From positions 60,771 to 124,770 of the forward strand of contig JAMXBD010003356.1 in assembly GCA_024138025.1 (NCBI GenBank): DNA of 64,000 nt. Direction: 5' to 3'. The position numbers were made by a program, and so were the translations under genes. A model generated the notes under the pieces. It searched no databases. It had not been told where the DNA came from and saw only the letters and a program-made list of their open reading frames with translations. Within the stretch, counting starts at the first letter, position 1; each line of letters starts with the position of its first letter. Origin of the DNA: Combretum micranthum. Taxonomy: Eukaryota > Streptophyta > Magnoliopsida > Myrtales > Combretaceae. Below, in pieces: positions 1 through 10,215 of this stretch.

Positions 1-260
1 TGCATGGGGCCTTTCATTAAAACTTTGACATCGAGCTACTAGCTTGGATGGAGAAGGTGATCTTGATTTAGCTCGAGATTGAGAACCCTTTTCTGAGGCT
101 GTATCATTGCAATGCCTCTGTGATCCTCCTGATCCACCACTTAGTTTTCCTTCAGATAGGTTTTTTATTTGCGTGATAATGGCAAGGTGTCGATAAAGCT
201 TTCCTTACTTGGCTTCTTCTTGGCATTTTTGATGATGGTTTCCCCCCACCATGAACGCAT
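1..260 (-). pseudogene. YDA: YODA-type MAPKKK, N-terminal coding exon (frameshifted, continues off the left edge)
   Basis: Reading leftward from an ATG at 258-260 the minus strand gives an N-terminus beginning MRSWWGETI, then KKKPSKESFIDTL. In a second frame it continues with LSEGKLSGGSGG, SQRHCNDTASEKGSQ, SRSPSPSKLVARCQSF and NERPHA up to base 1. The Trp-Trp start, the Lys-rich KESFID block, the SRSPSPS Ser/Arg stretch and the RCQSF-ERP block are, from memory, the conserved N-terminus of plant YODA/MAPKKK4 kinases. These are cytoplasmic MAP3Ks acting above MKK4/5 and MPK3/6 in stomatal, embryo and stress signalling. The kinase domain would lie left of the window. After KESFIDTL the frame runs into a stop near base 170 and the homology resumes in another frame, so an indel separates the halves. 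This is either a decayed copy or a sequence error. Family assignment is fairly firm; functional status is not. Confidence 0.7.
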
Positions 261-2580
261 ATTCATTAGCAAAATTTGGTAACACCGGCAATAGCTAGAT
301 TTCATCCCCCATTTATCATAGAATGAAATTCTCGGACAGAAGTCCTTGCGAAATCAACCACAAGAAAGTGAAACCATTGAAGTTCTGAGTTTATTATACA
401 GTCCAATATCCTGCTGTTGCTTCTTGAAAAGATTGAGTAAGATGAAAGACTCCAAAAAGTAAAGGCCAGTAGAACTGAGCAAATGTAATTGATGCACGTA
501 AGTAAAACAGCTCGGGAATTGAGTGATATAAAGAGCATGACAATAGGAATTGCCGGCTTCCTGTGATGATCTTTTGATTCCATTTGCAAGAATTCATAAA
601 TAACGCAAGAACAAAGGGTAAAAGGATAGCTAATGGGTTATGGGACACTCAAAGAAAGAAACATCTCTATCCCAAAGGAAAAGTCTAGTTTGTCATGAAG
701 CAGCTGGTACCAAGACATCCATCAGATTTTCCTTTGCGTCATTTTCGACATATTGACCCTACAAAAGATGTACAACAAAGAATATAATAGTTTCATTTAT
801 AATGGTTGTTGTCTATTAGCGAGTCCGAAGTGTCTTTCTCCAGCCCCTAGTGACTGCAAAACGCCGATTTCCCAGTTGTATAATACTGGCCGTAAATCAA
901 TCAAGTTGTATAATACTTCCCAGTTTTAGGAAGCTGCTTCAAAGGTAAATTCTTCAGGCATATACCTGATAGACGAGCAGTGGATGTGACAAATCTGAAC
1001 TACGTCTGTTGCATTGCTAAATCATGTTTCATTTTAGGAATTGATTATCAGACTAATTTTTTCCTTTTCTCTCGAGTCACCAGGGGATTTGTACTTTACA
1101 AAACCTTATTAAAATAAAATTAGTCTTGTTCATTGAAAAAAAAAAAAAATATAATAATAATAATAATAATTGGTTCCAGGGAAAATCCCCTTTACTGTAA
1201 ATTATTTTATGAAAATTGCGGCAGAGTAGATACCACAGACTCTCTTGTTTTCATCACCATCTAATGACGAAGGAACAAAGGGACTAGTCACTATTATGAT
1301 GTGAAGATTTCAGCTAAAATAGAGAAAAGATGGTGTTTCAATTGTGACCACCCCCTTCATCTGCTGCACCAATGTTCAAATGATTCATCGAGAATCACCA
1401 TAATAGATAAGGATAAGGGAAATAGATATTAACCAGATGGACACAAAATAAAGTAGAATGGTCGGAGGTCACAGCTTCAATACACAGGCTAAATAAATCC
1501 AGTGTTGCTTTCTTCGCCTCAAGTTGTCAAAGAGCACCCTATGCACGCACTTAAGAGCTTTTCTAGCAGCTCTGGACGACAATACGGTGCTCCATACAAT
1601 GACTATTACAATAAGAAATGTAGGAAGAAGAAGATTCTGAGCTTAAGTTTATGATGCAATTACAGTACCAAAATATTTGTCAAATTCAGATCATAGCAAT
1701 CCTAAAAGTTTGGGAATCATGATTCGTGTCTGTCTAAGCATAAAGTTTGAGCACCAATAAACACATAGCCATAAAGATGATAATGGAAATATAAAAATGA
1801 AGGACGGATTCGTGTAGCAACCAGGGTTCCAGGTACGAATATACTACGCCGAAAGGCCATTTACCTTAAGAATGTCGTTATGCTCAATCTTTTTTTTTGT
1901 TTTTAGGCCCTTCTGTTGTACATGGCAGCAATAGGCAAATATTACTTTTGCAGGCCAACATCTTTATCAGCAAATTCATGGTACAATTGCATTTCCTCTT
2001 ATAGAGTTGATCTTCACCCTTCATTTGCATCGTAAAGGACATCAACAAACTCTGTGTCACAGCCTAGGAACAGCTAGCATACTGGCATGCTCATTCTCTC
2101 TCTGCCAAGCCTCCTTTCTTAATCTGCTGTGCCTCTCTTTTTTTTTTATTCTTTTATTCACTGCCCATGTTCTTTTCATTTCTATTTTTCTCTTTAGTAT
2201 ATTTCATTGTGCTTCTCCCTTCACAGTGTTCTCATTCTCCTATTTTCTTCTTAGTCTTCACAGAATTTCTATACATTTCCTTTTTTTTTTATCTCCATCC
2301 TCTTGCAAGACACCATTGAAGGAGAAACAAAAAAGAAAATCAAAAGGAATCCCACCTCTGAAATCTCACATTTCTTTGTGGTCATAGCTCACTTCATGGC
2401 GATTATACTCGTAGATTGGTTGCCTTTAAGCTCCAACTAGCCGGAGTCGGCCATTATTGAGCTTTGTTCATTAGGATGTTGGGTTTCTAGCTGGTTGAGG
2501 GTTTCTTCTTTTCTTATTTAATCCGTGAAACCTGACGAAGGAAATTTAAAACGAAGGGCATTCTGTAGAGGCCAGAGTTC
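261..2580. other. Upstream flank of the YODA-like exon; no gene recognised
   Basis: This stretch would hold the 5' UTR and promoter of the minus-strand YODA-like exon. Seen directly are an A-run followed by an (AAT)n microsatellite at about 1135-1171 and pyrimidine-rich tracts at about 2090-2300. The open frames here (302-589, 394-648 minus; 2007-2387 plus) are low-complexity and hydrophobic and match no family I know. Confidence 0.4.
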
Positions 2581-3288
2581 ATTTGGTTAAGGCTTTGCAA
2601 AGCCGCTGTGGAGGCCTGAGTTTGGTCCGCAAATATCGCAAGGAGGGGGTATTTTCTTTTCTTATGATTTTCAACATTTTACAAAAAAAATTACCTATGA
2701 ATGGTGTAGATTCACCATCAGCTGCAGATGCTTACCAACTGCTGTTGATTCACCATCAATTGTGGCTGGCTCATCTATATCTTCAAATGTCGCAGGTGAA
2801 AAGCTGGATTTGCAAATTGATTCGAGCAACCATTAACTTTTCCAAAAGGTCGAAAGACCACATCTTGCAGTAAAGTATCTATTGAAGGAGCTTGGGTATA
2901 CACTCCTTGCTTTGCATCTATAACATGTATTGTCATGTGTCTAGGGAAATTTTTGAGGGCCTTGCATATCATTTGCTGTTATTGTGCCATTCTTTTGAGC
3001 TGCCTCCTGTAAAGAAGGAACAAATTCTTTGAAAGTGTATGGATAGCTTGTTGATGTTGCTTGATCTGTGGTCACTTTGAGTGCCATTAACAAAACACAC
3101 AATTTCTCTTTCAATAGCTGTCCATGCTTGCTTTCATAGGTTCCTATATGTCGTAGTGTGAATTGACTTTTGAGTTGCTGTCATGTGATTCTTCTCATTG
3201 GCTACTTGTCTCTTTTTCTTTTATGTCTTTGGCAAACGACCTTCATGTTTCATAAGCTCATAGTCCTTATTTTGAAAGCAGTATCTTC
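2581..3288. other. Unassigned stretch with short minus-strand open frames
   Basis: On the minus strand at about 2943-3087 a frame reads MALKVTTDQATSTSYPYTF, then KEFVPSLQEAAQKNG. The adjacent 2775-2972 frame includes DTLLQDVVFRPFGK. These read like real protein rather than random translation, but I do not recognise the family. They could be a host gene fragment or part of the neighbouring retroelement. No LTR matching 14504-15082 is present. Confidence 0.3.
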
Positions 3289-4390
3289 AAGATCGATTTC
3301 TACCTTGATTCATTCCAAATTTACCAAAACCCAAAACATAAAAGTTAAAGGTCTTTCTCTTAGCTTTCTATATCATTTTAAATCATCGCAATAGGAGTTC
3401 TTATGAGAGAGATATCCACATTTTCGTGAACTCTGTCAAATCTGGAAAATCAAGTATTTTTGTGTCATGCAGCAACTTCATAATAAAAAACTGTATCGAT
3501 TCGTTTTGAATCCACCAAAACTCAAAACACAAAAGTTTTAGATCTCCCTCTTAGCTTTCCAAGGAATTTTGAATTACCCCAAACGGAGTTCATATGAGAG
3601 AGATGTGCATAATTTACAAAACTATATCAAATCTGTGAAATTATGGACTCTTGTTGTCATGCAGCAACTTCATTATGAAAACTGTATCGATTCGTCTTGA
3701 ATCCACCAAAACTTAAAACATGAAAGTTTTATATCTCCCTCTTAGCTTTCCAAGGAATTTTGAATTACCCCAAACGGAGTTCATATGAGAGAGATGTGCG
3801 CAATTTACAGAACTACCTCAATTCTGCAATTTTTGAAGTCACCACTGCACTTGTAGTAGTTTCATGACGAAAACTGTATTGATGTGTTACGAATCCATAG
3901 AAACTCAAAACATAAAAGTTTTAGATCTCCCTCTCTTCTTTCCAAGGAATTTTGAATCACCCCAAACGGAGTTCATATGAGAGAGATGTGCGCAATTTAC
4001 AGAACTACCTCAATTCTGCAATTTTTGAAGTCACCACTGCACTTGTAGTAGTTTCATGACGAAAACTGTATTGATGTGTTACGAATCCATAGAAACTCAA
4101 AACATAAAAGTTTTAGATCTCCCTCTCTTCTTTCCAAGGAATTTTGAATCACCCCAAACGGAGTTCATATGAGAGAGATGTGCGTAATTTACAGAACTAC
4201 CTCAATTCTGCAATTTTTGAAGTCACCACTGCACTTGTAGTAGTTTCATGATGAAAACTGTATTGATGTGTTACGAATCCATAGAAACTCAAAACATGAA
4301 AGTTTTAGATCTCCCTCTCTTCTTTCTAAGGAATTTTGAATCACCTCAAACGGAGCTCATATGAGAGAGATGTACGCAATTTATGAAATA
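3289..4390. repeat. 192-bp tandem repeat array, about 5.5 units
   Basis: Units begin at the shared ACTGTAT[C/T]GAT motif: about 3289-3489 (divergent), 3490-3680, 3681-3872, 3873-4064, 4065-4256 and 4257-about 4390 (partial). Each carries the landmarks AAGTTTTAGATCTCCCTC, CCAAGGAATTTTGAAT and CATATGAGAGAGATGTG. The last complete units are exactly 192 bp, and units 3873-4064 and 4065-4256 are almost identical, implying very recent duplication. The array lies between the antisense PMD gene and the expected 3' LTR of the minus-strand Tat element, where Tat-lineage elements such as Retand are known to carry tandem repeats. Confidence 0.9.
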
Positions 4391-4811
4391 GTGTTAGGGC
4401 TGTCCTGTTTCATCTTCTAATGCATGAATAGCTTCTTGATATCTCACCAAACACATCATAAAGCTCCCTATTCTTTTAAATAACAATAACTTTCTTCGAC
4501 CAATATCTTAAAGATAGAATCAATAAATGTATTTTATGTAATCTTTTGCTTGCCCAATACCTTGTCTTGTAGAATCATCATAAGTGAGCTTGATACTTGT
4601 CAAAGAATATGTGTACTTTTAATGTATATGTCTTCATGATGATGAAATGCTGCATGAGTGAAACCTCTCTTGTTTGTGAAACTAACATATCTTACCTTCT
4701 TATTATGCAGGTGATATATTTGATCTCACTTCTATCACATTTTCTCTCCTCTACTTTTGAAGTGGTGGCACACCAATACTCTTTATATCGCTTGCATTGT
4801 TTTCTTTGGAA

Positions 4812-6660
4812 ATGAAGGTGAGTAAAAGGATGAAGAAGAACAAGCTGAATAATGCAAGGAGAAATGAAATATTAACACAATCAGATGGTAGTGTGCCACA
4901 AGTTCCATCACCACAAGATGAATGGGTTGACGCAACGATTTCAAAAGACTTCTTTTGGTAGACATACGAAAACGGGACTTATTTCCACGTCAACCTGTGG
5001 ATGGTGAGTTGCGCTTCATAAGTCAAGAATCTCATGCAGGAAGTAGAGCGCTCATAGATGCATCTTCCATATTGCGATTCAGAAATGAAAGGAAAGAGCT
5101 GCCTCTCTCGGAATGCCAATTTCATTGTCCTAAACAGTTTGTACAAGTATGGGGTCCTTGGGTAGGACATATTATTAAGAGATATGGAAGCATCCTACAA
5201 CAAGCGGGGGTGTATGATTCAATATGGATTAGCTCAAAGTTAAGCTTTGCTCGCACCGCTGACACAGATATGTGGCGAGCCATCCTTTGTCGATGGAGTA
5301 TTCAAACACATAGTTTTATCACATCTTGGGGTGAAGTTACTCCTACTTTGGAGGATATATGTATGCTACTAGGTTTGCACGATGTAGGACTAACGGATAT
5401 CACTACTGCTGAGATTTCTGAGGAGGACAGTAGCTTGATAGACTTGCTAGAGACTCATATGGGAGTAGCTGTAGATAGTCGTAGACAGCTTACATTCTCT
5501 TCATGGCTTAAATATTTCTTTGGGCAAGAGAAGGGAGGTGAGTTTACCCACGGGCCTGGCTACAATAGCAAGTAAGTATCCTCGTATCATTTCATTAGCA
5601 TATACTATTCTTTTTCCAATCATGGCTTAACTCATCTATGTTTTTTTTTTTTATTGTCCTAGGGAGGAGTTAATAGCCTTTCTATCATTGTGGCTTTCCT
5701 TGTTTGTATTCCCTGGCGGTCCTGAAGGCAGTATCAGTCCTCGCTTCTTCCACTTAGCGATCCGTATCTCACGTGGAGAGCGTTTCGCGTTGAGCCTCTT
5801 CTATTTGGGTCTTTGTATCGACGATTAGATCTTTACCATGAGTCCTCGATACGATCCAAGGGACGGTACATGGTGGTGTGTTATGTAGACATGACATTCT
5901 TGCAATTATTTTTTGCTGAGCGTTACAAGAAATTTATGATCCACCACTTGAAAAACCTGATATAGTTGAACCACGAGCTTGGGCATGGGTGAACAGAAAG
6001 CCTTTGGGATTGCTAATTGATGTGATAGACAATGTTCAGGAATATAATTTCCGCCCTTATACTAAGGAAGTGGCTGGTTACGAATGGTACCCAGAATTTT
6101 ATCCTCGAGGTTCTGAGACTTGGTTAACTTGGTAGAGAACAGAGACAATCTGTCTACTGCTGAGGTGGGTTTCATCATTTGTGCACACCTGGATGTCTCC
6201 CTTCACTTCATGACTGGTGTGACTCTTCTGAAGAATTTCTTGATGTAGTGTTGTGGCATATCTACCCCATCGAGTTGCTCGTCAGTTTGGATTTGATCAG
6301 GGTGTTCCTCGTAGTATTGAGATTACTGGAGATTTCAATGAATGTTGTAAGGACTTCATCCAGAAAATTGGAAATGTATTTATCCAAACCTAGACAGATC
6401 TTCTTCCCATCTAGTGATCGTATTGGCGTCATCTCCAATGGGTGGATGACTTACTGGACACGTTGTCTGGAAGAGTTTAAAAATTATATTAATTCAGAGA
6501 TTGAAGTAGCACTTCCTGAGCCTTCTATACACAAATTTGAGTTTTACTTTCAGCTTTCAAACAAAAAGCTTTCAATCAAGTCCAGAATCAAAGAACACGG
6601 TCTCCTATCAAGGTCATCAGGCACGTCAAACGTTCACGTGTTCATGAGGTACTAACACTA
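4812..6660 (+). pseudogene. Plant mobile domain (PMD, MAIL/MAIN-like) gene, main domain, exons 1-2, decayed
   Basis: An ATG at 4812 opens a Lys-rich N-terminus (MKVSKRMKKNK) that ends in a stop near 4960. The main frame resumes one base over and runs to 5571. It shows the PMD core: WRAILCRWSIQTHSF, TSWGEVTPTLEDICMLLGL, then SSWLKYFF. A GTAAGT donor at 5572 and a T-rich acceptor ending CCTAG at 5662 define a 91-bp intron. The next exon continues with LSLWLSLFVFP, SPRFFHLAIRISRGERFAL. Further on, in broken frames, the PMD C-terminal motif family RVARQFGFDQGVPRSIE appears near 6270-6330. PMD proteins are plant nuclear factors (MAIN, MAIL1) involved in silencing and meristem function, and the domain is also spread by transposons. 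Stops and frameshifts after about 5820 make this copy non-functional as read. Its plus strand, antisense to the adjacent pol, and its position behind integrase suggest it travels as an extra ORF of the Tat element. Confidence 0.8.
5572..5662 (+). other. Spliceosomal intron in the PMD gene
   Basis: Donor GTAAGT at 5572-5577, a T-run of about 14 bases at 5640-5652 and acceptor CCTAG ending at 5662. Removing it joins the PMD core frame to the next PMD block in phase with the expected homology. An intron in an antisense ORF is compatible with retrotransposition, because it is not removed from the sense-strand genomic RNA. Confidence 0.65.
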
Positions 6661-6719
6661 ACTGACTGTATCATTGATTCCTTATATGCTTTTGATATAT
6701 CATTGACCTTCTTTTTTTT

Positions 6720-7590
6720 TTAGGATGAGCTGAGGACAAGCCAATCCAATATCACGAGCCAAAGTGAGGTGAATAGGGATGTTTCTAGTGATAGGAACAT
6801 CGGCACTTCCGAAATATTTGTTTCATCAAAATCTTCTTCACCAAACATTTGCCCTTATCCAATCGTTATGGTGTTGGGAAAGTACTGCAAACAAGGGGTG
6901 ATGGTGTAGTGACTGATGAAGATGATGAAGACGTGGTTGGTGAAGAGGAAGCTTCTGACGGCTCTGGAAGTGATAGAAGCGATCATGCGGATGAGAGCAT
7001 ACAAGAGGAAGACATTGATGCATATGCAGATGCATTAGCTGCAGAGATTTGTGGTGAGGGAATTGATGATGTCCCTTGTAATAATGCCCCGAACCCCTGG
7101 CACATCAGGATACTACTCTTGCTCTTCCAAATAATGAAATACCAGAGCAAGTTGGAGGGGAGAACACGCACCCGCACATGATAACTTCGGGGAGAGCGTT
7201 TCGTTTTATGAATTCCTGGTCCCCCCTATTTACTTGGAGTCATTAAAGAGGTTGCATGCACGTGATGGGGATTTTTGGGCAGGATCAATTTGTCCTGGTT
7301 CCGAAGTCACAAATGCTATGGTTGTGATGTTAGGTCGGGCTTGTATGCTGCTAGGTAGACCATGGAATTCATTTTCTTCAGCTGACTTGGAGTTATTGGT
7401 ACAAGCTTTTAATAGTGCTCGTGCCTTGGGGTTTAAAATTGATAGCTTGGAGAGTGTTGCTAGCAAGGCACAAAAGATATTGCACCATCAACCATTAATC
7501 CAACGTTACGAGAGGCTCAAGCTGAACTTGAGGCGACACAACTCGAATTGGAGAATTCTCTTGAGGGTCTTGATACTGCTTCTATAGCAG
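6720..7590 (+). pseudogene. C-terminal part of the PMD gene: acidic linker plus conserved tail
   Basis: After another T-rich stretch ending in AG at 6722 the frames resume. 6849-7181 encodes an Asp/Glu-rich linker (DEDDEDVVGEEEASDGSG) with Ser/Asp repeats. 7234-7587 is open for 117 codons with RLHARDGDFWAGS, AMVVMLGRACMLLGR, LLVQAFNSARALGFKIDSLE and a Leu/Arg-rich end. I do not know a named domain for the tail. It lies in the same direction directly behind the PMD core and ends before the minus-strand pol stop at 8167, so it is most simply the same gene. 7591-8166 holds no coding signal I can see. Confidence 0.5.
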
Positions 7591-8166
7591 AATAGATTAT
7601 TACATTGGTCATGATACTTTTTTTTTTAAGGATTGCGTTAAGTTATGTAACTTCATGAACTTTGTCTTTGTTTTGTTTCATGTTTCATGCACAATATTTC
7701 ACATGATGCTACTTTCTCTTAGTTTTGTTCCCTTCACTTGGTATCGTATCATAGTACGATGAACTCGTGCGCTTTACAGAATGTAAGATTCATGTAGCGG
7801 CACATTATATGTTATGACTTTGCGCGTTTAAATTATTATTTCTTTCGCGAGCAAAGACTTCTTGATTTCACAAGAATTGTCAAGGGGGTATTACCCACTA
7901 CTTGACCATTCCATCAAATGTGATGGTTAACATAACATACTTAGGAAAAAATTCATATGCATGTATTATATGCCACGCGCTTAGTAAATTTTAACAATTA
8001 CAAGCTGCATGTTGTAACATAAATAAATGTCGCGCGCATAGGAGACAAGTCTCTTACTAAGCAGCAGCAACATACAAATATAATCATATAACCAACCCGA
8101 CTGATCAAATAATTATGTGTAAGCAAGCTCATATTATTCAAGCTATCATCATCACTGATCATGCTA

Positions 8167-9990
8167 TTACATATGAAACTTCTTTACATATTGAAAATTT
8201 ATAGGAGCTGTAATAGCATCAGTCTTTGGATTGAGGAGCTTGCAATACCCACTATCATGGACTTCATGTATAATGAAGGGACCTTCCCATTTTGGCGTGA
8301 ACTTTGGTGCAGGTATACTTCGGCGCACATGCTCGGCTGCACGAAGTACAACATCACCCACTTGAAAGGACCTTTTCCTCACCAACCGGTCATAGGCCAG
8401 ACCAAGCTTGTGTTGGTAGTTGATCAAGTTGTTTTTGGCTATATCTCGTCTTTCATCTAAGGCTTCCAAGTCTATTGCGTAAAGCATCTGGCTCAAGCTC
8501 AGCATTGATCGCTAATCGTGCTGAAGGGATCAGAACCTCTATAGGCACAACTGCTTCGGCACCATACTAACGAAAAAGGTGTTGCTTGTGTTGGTCGCCG
8601 CTTTGAAGTCCTGTAAGCCCAAAGTGCTAGATAGCTTATCGTGCCATTCTTTATGGTTGTCATGTACCATACGACTCAGAACTTTAAAAGAGTCTTGTTC
8701 GTAGCTTCCGCTTGGCCGTTGCCCTTAGGGTAATAAGGGGTTGACTTTACATGATCAATACCATATGATTCCAACAGTTGTCGAACATGTGAATTGATGA
8801 AAGGAGTGCCATTATCTGAAAGGATGCGCTTGGAATCCCGAATCGGCATATAATGTTCTCCTTAATGAAGCTTGCAACTGTTGGTCCTGTCGCCTTCTTT
8901 AAAGGAATGGCTTCTACCCACTTAGTAAAACATTCAGTTCCAGCTAGGATCCAAATACAACCTCTAGATGGCGGGTGAATAGGACCGATTAGATCAAACG
9001 CCCAAGTGTGGAAAGGCCATGGTGTTGTTAAGCTGTGAAGTGCAACTGCAGGAGCATGAATCACATCTCCATGTTCTTGGCAAGGAACGCACGCTTAACA
9101 AAATTGGAACTATCTGATTCCATGGTTGGCCAATAGTACCCCATGTCTAGTAGTTGATAATACAACTTCCTTGCGCCTTGGTGCTCACCGCATTCTCCAG
9201 CATGTACCTCGGTTAATATCTCTTCTGTTTCAGGAGATGTAATGCATCTGAGAGGCTTTCCCATGAATGAGACTCTATACAACTCATCCTCATGCATTAG
9301 GTACTTGCGTGCCTTCCTTTTTACTAATTTGGCATCCGTACTATTAGTCGGTAGCACGTTATTCTTCAAATAGTCAATATACGGACGACGCCAATCTCCA
9401 GCACTTGCGACAAAATTACATTCTTTTGCATCTGGTAACTCAGAGCATTTAGGACAATGCATTTGTACCTGAGATGCATCCTTAGCCATTGAGGGCCAGT
9501 AATACCCTGCACGTTGAATGCGACGATACAAAGGAGGTCCTTCTTCCCCACACCAGATCTTATGATACTTGTCTAATTTTAATCGAGCCTGTTTCGCGCA
9601 AATGCATCGCGATAGAACGCCCTCCGGTCCTTTAAAGTACAAAGCACCATTGATACGAATAAAATTCTTCAAGGTTACGATGGAGGCTGCATTGGGTTGC
9701 GCTAATTGATTCTTGATACCAACACGCCAATCATCTCCTGTTTCATCATCTTCCTCCAACAATTGCAAGGTTGTGCAAGGAATAGTTTTCTTGATAACTT
9801 TGACATCTAGGCTTTCATCTGAAGCATGCATTGGAATCTTAGATGCCAATGTTGCCAATGCATCTGCGTAACGGTTCGTAGATCGTTTGGTATGTTCATA
9901 CCTTACGACTTCAAATTTCCCAATTAAAGCTTGCACTGCAGCCCTATAAGGCGCAAGTGATGGCTCCTTGAGGGCATATTCACCATTGGT
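8167..9990 (-). pseudogene. Tat pol: integrase (zinc-binding modules, core, C-terminal)
   Basis: The C-terminal piece (8167-8505) has SFQVGDVVLRAAEHVRR, KFTPKWEGPFIIHEVHDSGY and ends YVKKFHM with TAA at 8167. The core (8747-9064) has WPFHTWAFDLIGPIHPPSRG and TECFTKWVEAIPLKKATG with the first catalytic Asp, but the region holding the second Asp is frame-broken (8505-8850). The N-terminal part (9061-9936) holds YYWPSMAKDASQ followed by HCPKC, then HAGECGEHQG with YYWPTMESDSSNF followed by a Cys pair reached only after a frameshift near 9090. Integrase would join element cDNA to host DNA. At least three frameshifts make the protein inactive as read. Confidence 0.85.
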
Positions 9991-10215
9991 TGCTTAATGA
10001 TCAAATTCGAATCGCCACGAATACACAAGTGGTTTGCTCCAGCTTCCAAGGCAAAGACGATCCCGAGTAACAATGCCTCATACTCGGCTTCGTTATTAGT
10101 GCAATGAAAGTCAAGTTTAAATGCCAAAGGTATTTCTTGGCCATTAGGTGATGTTAATACAACTCCTGCTCCCCACCTTGACTTCCTGATGAGCCATCAA
10201 ATTGAAGTGACCATT
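9910..10215 (-). pseudogene. Tat pol: second, archaeal-type RNase H
   Basis: WSLQFDGSSGSQGG near 10176-10215 carries the first catalytic Asp. After a frame break LDFHCTNNEAEYEALLLGI (about 10050-10115) gives the TNNEAEYEAL motif with the catalytic Glu, then HLCIRGDSNLIIKQ gives the next Asp. This motif set is that of the extra RNase H gained by Tat-lineage elements, and it separates Tat from Athila and chromoviruses. Confidence 0.85.

Noticed and set aside
2007..2387. 126-codon plus-strand ORF as a membrane protein
   Set aside because: It is Phe/Leu/Ser-rich because the DNA is a pyrimidine tract; no conserved motif.
3490..4390. CRISPR-like array
   Set aside because: The whole 192-bp unit repeats without unique spacers, in a plant genome.
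5572..5662. Intron as proof that the PMD gene is a host gene
   Set aside because: An antisense ORF keeps its intron through retrotransposition, so the intron does not decide the matter.
6838..7035. His-rich minus-strand frame
   Set aside because: Shadow of the acidic linker of the PMD gene on the other strand.
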